A DNA stretch of 5,379 bases, taken from Lachnospiraceae bacterium UBA7160. Lineage in GTDB: Bacteria > Bacillota > Clostridia > Lachnospirales > Lachnospiraceae. Below are positions 1-5,214 of this stretch, one piece after another. A program made the position numbers and the translations under genes. The DNA lies in NCBI GenBank assembly GCA_002491565.1, contig DKWE01000035.1, forward strand, positions 1-5,379, written 5' to 3'. Within the stretch, counting starts at the first letter, position 1. The number at the start of each line of letters is the position of its first letter. A model generated the notes under the pieces. The model was not told where the DNA came from. It worked only from the letters and a program-made list of their open reading frames with translations, and did no database searches.

Positions 1-521
1 TGTGCATGCCTGGCCTTCCCTTCCAGGTCATACCCTACAAAGATAGCATTGTGGTATTGCCGGCTTCCATCTTTGGACGGCTCCAGACTTTCGTAGATCA
101 GTCTCTTTTCCGCAAAAGCAGACACCACTTCATAATCCAGCATCCGGCTCTTTAACAGATAGGCGAACACCCGCCTCATGTTTTCATTGGCGGCAGGCAG
201 GGTAAAGGGACCTCTGGGAACCTCCTCCTGCTTTCTGCTCTGCCGATAGGTCTCTCCCTGTTCACCACCAAGGAGCATGCTCACCGCATCCGGAAAAGAT
301 TTCCCGTAGTAGTAGATGACAAAGTCAATGGCTGCCCCGCCCTTTCCACCGGATCCATGATCATACCAGCGGTTTCCCCGGATGGTGATGCTGTGGTCAC
401 TGGACATCCTCCACTCCGGTCCGGAACGCAGGAGTCTCTCTCCCTGGCGCTCTAGGAAATCTTTCAGATCCACCATATTGGCACGCTCCTTCTGTTCCTC
501 TGTAAAATATACATATCCCAT
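1..521 (-). CDS. DUF3991 and TOPRIM domain-containing protein, N-terminal part (runs off the left edge)
   Basis: The 173 residues visible begin MGYVYFTEEQKERANMVDLK and stay open to the window edge. They contain RGNRWYDHGSGGKGGAAIDF (about residues 48-67), then SFPDAVSMLLGGE, and near the edge YHNAIFVGYDLEG. From memory this matches the N-terminus of DUF3991/TOPRIM proteins of Firmicutes conjugative elements: a CHC2-like primase zinc-finger fold without the cysteines, followed by the DUF3991 region. The TOPRIM domain should lie beyond the edge. The family resembles DnaG-type primases and is thought to act on element DNA during transfer or replication; that role is inferred. The start is well fixed: AGGAGG at 529-534 lies 7 nt before the ATG at 519-521. 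The gene begins 17 nt after the relaxase stop on the same strand, so the two are probably co-transcribed. Confidence 0.8.
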   Translation of the reverse strand, partial: MGYVYFTEEQKERANMVDLKDFLERQGERLLRSGPEWRMSSDHSITIRGNRWYDHGSGGKGGAAIDFVIYYYGKSFPDAVSMLLGGEQGETYRQSRKQEEVPRGPFTLPAANENMRRVFAYLLKSRMLDYEVVSAFAEKRLIYESLEPSKDGSRQYHNAIFVGYDLEGKARHA

Positions 522-538
522 CTGTTCGCCTCCTGTCT

Positions 539-3448
539 TTACATGGTCTGCTGCGGCTCATGGTCATCCTTCTTATGTCCCTGTGCCATCCGCTTCTCCT
601 GCAGTTTCCGTCTCCGCTTTCTGTCCATATGTCCCCTACCGGAACCTCCTGATGTCTTCCTGTAATCTTCCTGAAAGATTCTGGACAGATGATGCATCAG
701 CCTGGTGGCTGCCAGCACCACATCCGGATCCCGGAAGGAATCCATGTGCTCCAGCAAAAACTGTGCATAGATATTTCCCTGGGCTGCGGATGCTTCCAGC
801 AGGGGGACTGCCTTTTCCTTATCACGGGGGATTCCTGGCTGGCCGCACAGATAAAGCTTCCCAAGGGCATACTGGGCATACTGGTTTCCTCTGTCAGCTG
901 ACATCTCCAGCCATCTCACGGCTTCTTCCAGATCCTGCGGCACCTCCTCTCCCAAAAGGTACACACTCCCCAGGCGGTACTGGGCGTACTCATTTCCCTG
1001 AAGAGCCGACTGCCGCAATAGCATGACTGCTTTTTCCATATCTTTGGATATCTCTTCCCCCTTCAGATACAGACACCCCAGTGTGTACTGAGCAAATGGC
1101 AGTTCCTGATCAACTGCTTCGGTAAGCCAATGGACAGCTTTCTCCGCATCCTTCGCCACATCGCCGCCTTCCAGGTACAGCCTTCCAAGGCGGTATGCTG
1201 CATACCCGTTTCCTTGTTCCGCTGCTTTCTGCAACAGCTCCACCGCTTTTTCGGTATCCCTCTCCCCCAGCCGGCCTTCCAGATAAATCTTCGCCAATGC
1301 ATACTGGGCGGAAACATTTCCTGCGTCTGCCGCCTTTTCCAGCCATTCCACGGCCTGACGGATATCTCCGGTCCCGGTATCCATCCAGAACTTTCCCAGG
1401 GCATACTGGGCATTCACATTTCCCAGCTTTGCTGCCAGCTGCCAGTACCGGACAGCCTCTTCCTCATCTTTTTCCGTACCGATGCCCTGATGAAGCATCT
1501 GTCCCAGACGGTACTGCAGTTTATCATCATGGCTCTGTTTCTCCAGCACAAGAAAACCGGAAAACGCATTTTGAAAATGAACCTTAGCCTGCCCCTCTGA
1601 CTTTTCCGTCCCTGTGCCGCTCTGGAACATCTTCCCCAGTTCATAACTGGCATAGGGATTTTCCTGTGCGGCAGATGCCCGATACAGAGTAAATGCATGC
1701 TCTGGATCCTTTTCCACTCCCTGGCCTCTGGCGTACAGACCGGCAAGGCTATACTGGGCATACTTATGTTGCTTCCCTGCAGCCCGCTCCAACCAATCCG
1801 CAGCCGTTTTGTAATCCTGCATACAGCCAAGACCAACAAGATACATTTTTCCAATCCGGTATTGTAAGTACGTCTTTTTTCTTTCTGGCAGTTCTTTTTC
1901 TGCAGACAAAAAGGCAGCCAGCGCTTTCCGGTACCATTCCTGTGCCGTATCCGAATCAGCCTCCACCCCAAGACCATCTGCCCACATTCGGCCCAGGTCA
2001 TACATGGCAAGCGCATTCCCTGAATCTGCTTCCAGTGAAAACAGACCCATGGCTTCCGCAAAATCCTGCGGGATCCTTTCACTCCCGTACAGATAGCTGC
2101 GGGCCAGTTTGTACCGCTTGTTCCATTCCGCTTTTGCGGACCCATTCTCTCCTTCTTCGTAAAACGGCATTTCCGGTTCCGGCAGAGGATCTTCTGCATT
2201 TGTCACAACAATCCTGTCTTCCGTGTCCGCTCCCGCTTCCTCCCTCTCATCCGGAATTGTTTCTCCTTCCAGTTCATCTAGGCGGATTCCTGTTTGGTCA
2301 TTCCCCTGCATGGATGTTTCATACAAAAAATGGTGACCACCCAGCTTTAATGCCTCAGTGATCACCATGTTCTTGATACTTTTCAATTGTTTCTGACTGG
2401 ACAGCGGCGGCAGGGACGGAGCCTTTGAGGAATAAGTCAGCAGGATTCGATCCTGCCATTCTCCCCATGCCTGGTAGGCTTCCGCTACTGTTGGATCCTT
2501 TGCCAGCTCATCTACGATCTGATCCACCAGCCGTTTCACATCCGCTTTCAGATAACCATACACTTTTTTTCCTCTGGTATGTTTCAGACGCTCCGAAAGC
2601 TGCAGCAGCTTCTCCCCGACAGCCGGGTTTTCACATACTCCCTGTATCATCTCCTCAGTAAGCAGGCCCATCCGTTCCGCCGCCTTATCCTTCAGGCTAT
2701 TCCGTGCCAGGTTTTGCCCTTCGTAGATCTGTGCAAAGTCCTGACGGAAGATATCATGTGCCAGTTCCGAGCGCATGGCTTCGATACCGGCTTTGGTCAG
2801 GTATCCGTCATTGTCCTTTGCCGAGTAGACCATCAGATGTATATGGGGATGATGTCCCTCATTGTGGAAAGCCGCATACCATCTCAAATCTCCACTGTCG
2901 ATCTTCATGTACTTGCAGAGCATGGCACGTTTGGAACGCAGGAGCGACATCCACTCTCTGGCGGAGTCATATCCAAGCCTTGCGGCATCCTCCCGGCGCA
3001 GGCTGACTACATGGGTCCAAACAGGGCCTTTGTGTTTTGACACTTCTTTCTGCACATCTGCAAGGATCACCGGCTTTCCTGCATCCGTGAACAGGCCATG
3101 CTCACCGATCCGTTCCACGCGGGGACGGTTTGCCAGGTAATCCACATAGTTTTCTTTCATCGCTGCCATGTCCAGGTTCCGCTCCAGTGCCTGAGTGATA
3201 AACTCCGAAGCATTGCCGATGGTAGGGCGCTGGCGGTAGTCCTCATACTCCAACATGTCTTTGGACTCCGGCATATCTTTGATGAGCTGCCGGATCAGAT
3301 CCTTCTGCGCAGGAGTAACCGGAAGATTCTTTTTGCTCTCATCCACCTTCTCCACACCCTCACGGGTACTGATGTAGCGCACATAGTTCTGCAGATGTTC
3401 CGGTGGAGCGTCACGGATGTAGCGACTGGTGAATATCAATTTTGCCAT
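539..3448 (-). CDS. MobP3/MobL-like relaxase fused to a C-terminal array of Sel1-like repeats
   Basis: This is a 969-residue protein beginning MAKLIFTSRYIRDAPPEHLQ. Residues 1 to about 260 look like a MobP-type relaxase, which nicks oriT and pilots the strand during conjugation. Residues 195-204 are HNEGHHPHIH, the metal-binding histidine motif (2837-2866). An early NYVRYISTREGV stretch holds Tyr22 and Tyr25, candidates for the nucleophile. A linker follows, acidic at about 392-434. Twelve Sel1-like repeats start near residues 444, 481, 528, 564, 600, 644, 680, 714, 750, 786, 822 and 858, with a cap at 895. The tail from about 932 is rich in Lys/Arg. Sel1 solenoids usually bind proteins; a role in contacting the coupling protein or transferosome is my inference. 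I chose the ATG at 3446-3448 over an upstream ATG at 3487 because only the former has a ribosome site, AGGAG at 3457-3461. The relaxase call is firm; the MobP3 subfamily is from memory. Confidence 0.85.
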   Translation of the reverse strand: MAKLIFTSRYIRDAPPEHLQNYVRYISTREGVEKVDESKKNLPVTPAQKDLIRQLIKDMPESKDMLEYEDYRQRPTIGNASEFITQALERNLDMAAMKENYVDYLANRPRVERIGEHGLFTDAGKPVILADVQKEVSKHKGPVWTHVVSLRREDAARLGYDSAREWMSLLRSKRAMLCKYMKIDSGDLRWYAAFHNEGHHPHIHLMVYSAKDNDGYLTKAGIEAMRSELAHDIFRQDFAQIYEGQNLARNSLKDKAAERMGLLTEEMIQGVCENPAVGEKLLQLSERLKHTRGKKVYGYLKADVKRLVDQIVDELAKDPTVAEAYQAWGEWQDRILLTYSSKAPSLPPLSSQKQLKSIKNMVITEALKLGGHHFLYETSMQGNDQTGIRLDELEGETIPDEREEAGADTEDRIVVTNAEDPLPEPEMPFYEEGENGSAKAEWNKRYKLARSYLYGSERIPQDFAEAMGLFSLEADSGNALAMYDLGRMWADGLGVEADSDTAQEWYRKALAAFLSAEKELPERKKTYLQYRIGKMYLVGLGCMQDYKTAADWLERAAGKQHKYAQYSLAGLYARGQGVEKDPEHAFTLYRASAAQENPYASYELGKMFQSGTGTEKSEGQAKVHFQNAFSGFLVLEKQSHDDKLQYRLGQMLHQGIGTEKDEEEAVRYWQLAAKLGNVNAQYALGKFWMDTGTGDIRQAVEWLEKAADAGNVSAQYALAKIYLEGRLGERDTEKAVELLQKAAEQGNGYAAYRLGRLYLEGGDVAKDAEKAVHWLTEAVDQELPFAQYTLGCLYLKGEEISKDMEKAVMLLRQSALQGNEYAQYRLGSVYLLGEEVPQDLEEAVRWLEMSADRGNQYAQYALGKLYLCGQPGIPRDKEKAVPLLEASAAQGNIYAQFLLEHMDSFRDPDVVLAATRLMHHLSRIFQEDYRKTSGGSGRGHMDRKRRRKLQEKRMAQGHKKDDHEPQQTM
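740..2119 (-). repeat. DNA encoding about 12 degenerate Sel1-like repeats (period about 108 bp)
   Basis: Within the relaxase gene, units resembling AQYxLGxLYLxG recur every 36 residues (108 bp). The spacings between successive AQY-like positions are 37, 47, 36, 36, 44, 36, 34, 36, 36, 36, 36 and 37 residues. The two long spacings carry extra residues between helices (around LSAEKELPERKKT and FLVLEKQSHDDK). At DNA level this appears as recurring 'catactgggc'-like blocks on the plus strand, e.g. near 867, 1291, 1401 and 1754. The units have diverged, so the array is an old protein solenoid rather than a recent tandem duplication. Confidence 0.85.
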
Positions 3449-3456
3449 ATATCCCT

Positions 3457-3461
3457 CTCCT
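3457..3461 (-). promoter_or_regulatory. Ribosome binding site that fixes the relaxase start
   Basis: Read on the minus strand this is AGGAG, followed by AGGGATAT (8 nt) and the ATG at 3446-3448. The alternative in-frame ATG at 3485-3487, 13 codons upstream, has no purine-rich site before it, so the shorter protein is preferred. Confidence 0.8.
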
Positions 3462-3474
3462 GAAAATAAATTCA

Positions 3475-3491
3475 GAGAGCATAGCACTCTC
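3475..3491 (-). promoter_or_regulatory. Inverted repeat with possible extended -10 element upstream of the relaxase
   Basis: GAGAG (3475-3479) and CTCTC (3487-3491) flank CATAGCA. On the minus strand the centre reads TGCTATGCT, which fits an extended -10 (TGnTAnnnT) with no convincing -35. A start of transcription near 3471 would give a leader of about 24 nt before the relaxase ATG and would exclude the upstream ATG at 3487. The repeat could be an operator covering that promoter. Just beyond it, ACTGAT occurs twice 7 bp apart (3495-3500 and 3502-3507). Both the promoter and the operator readings are inference. Confidence 0.3.
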
Positions 3492-3520
3492 CGAACTGAT
3501 GACTGATCTTTAAATTTTCA

Positions 3521-3549
3521 TTGACATATTTCCTGTAGATCCATATAAT
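3521..3549 (+). promoter_or_regulatory. Perfect-consensus sigma-70/sigma-A promoter driving the RNA-PBECR4 unit
   Basis: TTGACA (3521-3526) and TATAAT (3544-3549) are separated by exactly 17 bp, so both hexamers match the housekeeping sigma consensus fully. The predicted transcription start is about 3556. It points rightward, away from the relaxase gene and opposite to every mobility gene in the window. Such a promoter should be strong and constitutive unless repressed, which fits production of an abundant RNA rather than a rarely needed protein. Confidence 0.9.
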
Positions 3550-3555
3550 AATAGT

Positions 3556-3731
3556 ATCAGACAGGCAACGGCGTGTGTCTGTCCAAGCGATGAAGCATAA
3601 CAGCGTACCGGATAGCCTTGTTATGCAGAGCTTTCGAGAGGGGTTGTGCAGTGAAACCTCAAGCCGGAGTAGGCATAAGCCGAAAGAAAATGCTCAGAGA
3701 CCGTCCTGTACCATCAGGACGGTTTTCTTTT
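3556..3731 (+). ncRNA. Structured leader or small RNA upstream of the PBECR4-like gene
   Basis: This is the roughly 175-nt stretch between the consensus promoter and the intrinsic terminator. By eye it folds into consecutive elements. P1 is an 8-bp hairpin, GACAGGCA (3560-3567) with TGTCTGTC (3576-3583). P2 is a 9-bp hairpin, GCATAACAG (3595-3603) with TTGTTATGC (3618-3626, one G-U). P3 is a closing stem, CTTTCG (3631-3636) with CGAAAG (3681-3686), enclosing a bulged hairpin (3638-3660) and GCC/GGC (3663-3665/3672-3674). The terminator hairpin follows. I match it to no riboswitch class I know: the conserved cores of T-box, SAM-I, c-di-GMP, purine, ZTP and fluoride elements are absent. It may be an RNA antitoxin, a cis attenuator or a trans-acting small RNA. 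That a transcript exists is well supported; its function is not known. Confidence 0.65.
3700..3731 (+). terminator. Intrinsic terminator between the structured RNA and the PBECR4-like gene
   Basis: ACCGTCCTG (3700-3708) pairs perfectly with CAGGACGGT (3715-3723) around the loop TACCAT, followed by TTTTCTTTT (3723-3731). The stem is strong. The U tract is broken by a C, which may allow some read-through. It lies upstream of the coding start in the same transcription unit, so most transcripts should end here and only a fraction should reach the gene. Confidence 0.88.
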
Positions 3732-3733
3732 AC

Positions 3734-3738
3734 GGAGG
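3734..3738 (+). promoter_or_regulatory. Ribosome binding site fixing the start of the PBECR4-like gene
   Basis: GGAGG sits 7 nt before the ATG at 3746-3748 and immediately after the terminator U tract. It favours this start over the in-frame GTG at 3575 or ATG at 3590, neither of which has a ribosome site. Confidence 0.85.
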
Positions 3739-3745
3739 ATTCCTT

Positions 3746-4333
3746 ATGGATAGTTTACTGGCCTGTGCAAAAGCATTTGAAAATCTGCTTCCTGTGAAAT
3801 ATCATATCATCATTGGACGAAGGGGAAAGTCCGTGGATCTTACTGTCAGCTTTGAGGCTGTAGAATTTCACCATCTTGTGGGACTACATAAGCTGCACGA
3901 TCTGCGTCTTTCCAGAGCCAGCCGGGAAAAAGTATTTTCACAGATCCTTTCCGGCCAGATCACTTTGGATGAAGTAAAAAAGAGCCGTTATTTCTGCCGC
4001 ATCCAAAAACGGCTGGAGCCTTTTCAAAAGATCGAAGAGCTATTCGATAAAAATGACCTGATCTTCCGCTATAACCAAAAACTCCAGTCATTTTCTCTCA
4101 TTGAAGCCGAGTACCTGCTTTCTACGCCATATGAATGCACAGATGTGTATATCTTCCTCGACAAAAAAGACGAGGCAGGTAATTTTTTCTGCCGTTCCTT
4201 TTTTCCAAAAGAAGAGAAGGATTACACAAAAGGCCAGGCAGTATACACCCTTTTGAAAAAAGAAAAGATAAACACCAACACCGGGACTCTACAGATCCAA
4301 TATGATCGTCTCTCTCCAAAAAGCGGTTCATAA
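3746..4333 (+). CDS. PBECR4-like domain protein (predicted nuclease of the Barnase/EndoU/ColicinE5-D/RelE group)
   Basis: This 195-residue protein begins MDSLLACAKAFENLLPVKYH. Landmarks are YHIIIGRRGKSVDLTVSF (about 19-36), FHHLVGLHKLHDLR (41-54), a helical middle, LIFRYNQK, SLIEAEYLL (117-125) and a C-terminal SFFPKEEKDYTKGQ followed by TLLKKEKINTNTG. From memory these match PBECR4, a family of predicted RNA or DNA nucleases found in polyvalent proteins and conjugative elements. His42, His43, His48, Arg54 and the late Lys residues are conserved-looking polar candidates, but I cannot assign a catalytic set. No signal peptide or membrane segment is seen. The gene is A/T-richer than its neighbours (20 of 60 G/C at 4021-4080 against 34 of 60 at 901-960), suggesting separate acquisition. 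The structured RNA and terminator before it suggest a toxin held under RNA control; that is inference. Confidence 0.72.
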   Translation: MDSLLACAKAFENLLPVKYHIIIGRRGKSVDLTVSFEAVEFHHLVGLHKLHDLRLSRASREKVFSQILSGQITLDEVKKSRYFCRIQKRLEPFQKIEELFDKNDLIFRYNQKLQSFSLIEAEYLLSTPYECTDVYIFLDKKDEAGNFFCRSFFPKEEKDYTKGQAVYTLLKKEKINTNTGTLQIQYDRLSPKSGS

Positions 4334-4348
4334 CCCTGTGCAAACAGT

Positions 4349-4382
4349 TACAGAGCAGCCTGCCAGCCACTCTGTACTTTTT
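4349..4382 (+). terminator. Probable intrinsic terminator after the PBECR4-like gene
   Basis: TACAGAG (4349-4355) pairs with CTCTGTA (4370-4376) over a 14-nt loop, followed by CTTTTT (4377-4382). It starts 15 nt after the stop codon and separates this gene from the converging 94-residue gene. The stem is only 7 bp with a large loop, so it is weaker than the terminator at 3700. The minus strand lacks a U tract after the stem, so it probably serves the plus strand only. Confidence 0.6.
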
Positions 4383-4406
4383 CTCTGTAAAAAATCCAAA
4401 AAATTT

Positions 4407-4691
4407 CTACAGCACTCCCAGCTTCTTCAGCAGCGCCACGCAGTCCTTCGCTCCCTGCTCATACAGATACAGGCAGTCATGATCCGCCGCCAGCAGGGTT
4501 GCCTCCACATAATCCGTGATAGCCTTCTTCACATCTTCCGGCAGGTCTTTTGTCTTTTCCTGCATCTCTTTGCTCAGCCTGGCCACCTTTTCCTGCAGCT
4601 TCTGGTCCTCCGGCGAATGCTCATTGCGCTCACGCACTGCTGTTTCCGTCATCTCCCGGATCACCATTTCATAGTTCTCTTCTCTGTCCAT
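4407..4691 (-). CDS. Small charged helical protein of unknown function, mobility-region associated
   Basis: This is a 94-residue protein beginning MDREENYEMVIREMTETAVR. It is strongly charged and almost entirely helical in appearance. Residues about 28-50 (EDQKLQEKVARLSKEMQEKT) could form a short coiled coil. The C-terminus, LYLYEQGAKDCVALLKKLGV (74-93), looks like the conserved part. I recall similar proteins of this length beside relaxase genes of Firmicutes elements, possibly DUF6664, but cannot confirm it. There is no DNA-binding motif, signal peptide or membrane segment. The ATG at 4689-4691 is preferred over one at 4721 because AAGGAG (4702-4707) lies 10 nt upstream of it and nothing precedes the other. 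It follows the ribbon-helix-helix gene on the same strand with an 82-nt gap and probably shares its transcript. A relaxosome accessory role is a guess from position. Confidence 0.65.
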   Translation of the reverse strand: MDREENYEMVIREMTETAVRERNEHSPEDQKLQEKVARLSKEMQEKTKDLPEDVKKAITDYVEATLLAADHDCLYLYEQGAKDCVALLKKLGVL

Positions 4692-4701
4692 TTTCACTTC
4701 A

Positions 4702-4707
4702 CTCCTT
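4702..4707 (-). promoter_or_regulatory. Ribosome binding site fixing the start of the 94-residue protein
   Basis: On the minus strand this reads AAGGAG, 10 nt before the ATG at 4689-4691. The spacing is slightly long. An in-frame GTG two codons before that ATG would leave only about 4 nt and is less likely. Confidence 0.6.
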
Positions 4708-4722
4708 TTTCCAACCAACATA

Positions 4723-4737
4723 AACGGAACCGTTCCG
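4723..4737. promoter_or_regulatory. Nested palindrome, possible operator, in the gap between the two small genes
   Basis: CGGAAC (4725-4730) and GTTCCG (4732-4737) form a perfect 6-1-6 palindrome. It overlaps a second one, AACGG (4723-4727) with CCGTT (4730-4734). It lies 16-30 nt ahead of the 94-residue gene's ribosome site. No U tract follows on either strand, so it is not a terminator. The Firmicutes LexA box has GAAC and GTTC 4 nt apart; here they are 1 nt apart, so that reading is rejected. Autoregulation by the neighbouring ribbon-helix-helix protein is possible but unproven. Confidence 0.35.
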
Positions 4738-4773
4738 ACAGTCCATATGCAAAATCAATAAAATTATTTCTTT

Positions 4774-5193
4774 TTAGTTTTCACGTTTCTGATATTTGTA
4801 TGCGTCACCCAGCTCCACCGCACCATTGAGACGCTTCACCTCTTCCACACACTTTGCATGGAGCTTCCGGAACGCGCTTTCATCAATCCGGCTTTCCGAA
4901 TGGTAGGCAATCATATGCGCCAGCATGGACAGCTCCACTGCAATCTTGAAATCCATCCGGGCCAGGCGGTTCTCTGTATCCTGTACCGTGCTGGTCAGGA
5001 CAGAGGACAGAGACTGCAGCAGGTAGTTTTCTGCCTTTCTGGAATTCAGATAGCCGCAATAGAATTTCAGCGCCTCCGTCACAAACTCATTCCGGGAGCG
5101 CACATTGGCCTCGGCCAGCAGTCCGTCCGCCATCTCAAGGATCTCCTTCTCAACATAAAAACCGGCCCGCACCTTTTCTGTCCCTTTGGCCAT
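4774..5193 (-). CDS. Ribbon-helix-helix DNA-binding protein, likely relaxosome accessory factor
   Basis: This 139-residue protein has an N-terminal ribbon-helix-helix fold. A strand KVRAGFYV (7-14) is followed by helix A, EKEILEMADGLLAEA (15-29), a turn NVRSR (30-34), and helix B, NEFVTEALKFYCGYL (35-49). The rest is a helical extension of about 90 residues (TENRLARMDFKIAVELSMLA, then a C-terminal helix). Arg9 and neighbouring strand residues would contact the major groove as a dimer. Family members act as repressors or, beside relaxase genes, as NikA/MobC-like factors that bind oriT and recruit the relaxase. The element context favours the latter, and both roles can coexist. The start is supported by AGGAGG at 5203-5208, 9 nt before the ATG. 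It is the first gene after the repeat-rich non-coding region at the right, where its binding sites may lie. Confidence 0.8.
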   Translation of the reverse strand: MAKGTEKVRAGFYVEKEILEMADGLLAEANVRSRNEFVTEALKFYCGYLNSRKAENYLLQSLSSVLTSTVQDTENRLARMDFKIAVELSMLAHMIAYHSESRIDESAFRKLHAKCVEEVKRLNGAVELGDAYKYQKREN

Positions 5194-5214
5194 CTGCGTT
5201 CTCCTCCTCTCTGA

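Noticed and set aside
382..1026. Plus-strand open frame of 214 codons opposite the DUF3991 and relaxase genes
   Set aside because: It overlaps two well-supported minus-strand genes. Its protein is Pro/Ser/His-rich low-complexity sequence typical of an antisense shadow. The same applies to the plus-strand frames at 1130-1600, 1693-2361, 2579-3040 and 3098-3463.
740..2119. The 108-bp periodicity as a recent DNA tandem repeat or CRISPR-like array
   Set aside because: The units are degenerate, keep reading frame and match Sel1 solenoid repeats at protein level. There are no identical repeats with unique spacers.
3449..3487. Longer relaxase start at the ATG at 3485-3487
   Set aside because: No ribosome site lies upstream of it; the ATG at 3446-3448 has AGGAG 8 nt before it and begins with the relaxase-like MAKLIFTSRYI.
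3556..3731. Known riboswitch or self-cleaving ribozyme in the PBECR4 leader
   Set aside because: I looked for the conserved cores of T-box, SAM-I, c-di-GMP, ZTP, fluoride, purine, hammerhead, twister and pistol elements and did not find them. A covariance-model search would be decisive.
3575..3745. In-frame 57-codon N-terminal extension of the PBECR4-like protein starting at GTG 3575 or ATG 3590
   Set aside because: No ribosome site precedes either codon. The stretch is full of RNA stems and includes the intrinsic terminator, and the ATG at 3746 has GGAGG 7 nt upstream and begins the family-like sequence.
4122..4370. Minus-strand 82-codon open frame opposite the end of the PBECR4-like gene
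   Set aside because: It is antisense to a gene with a clear start and family resemblance, and it crosses the terminator hairpin. It is Cys/Arg/Leu-rich with no recognisable motif.
4302..4829. Plus-strand 175-codon open frame spanning the two small minus-strand genes
   Set aside because: It runs across both genes and their intergenic gap in the antisense direction and encodes His/Leu/Gln-rich sequence with no family likeness.
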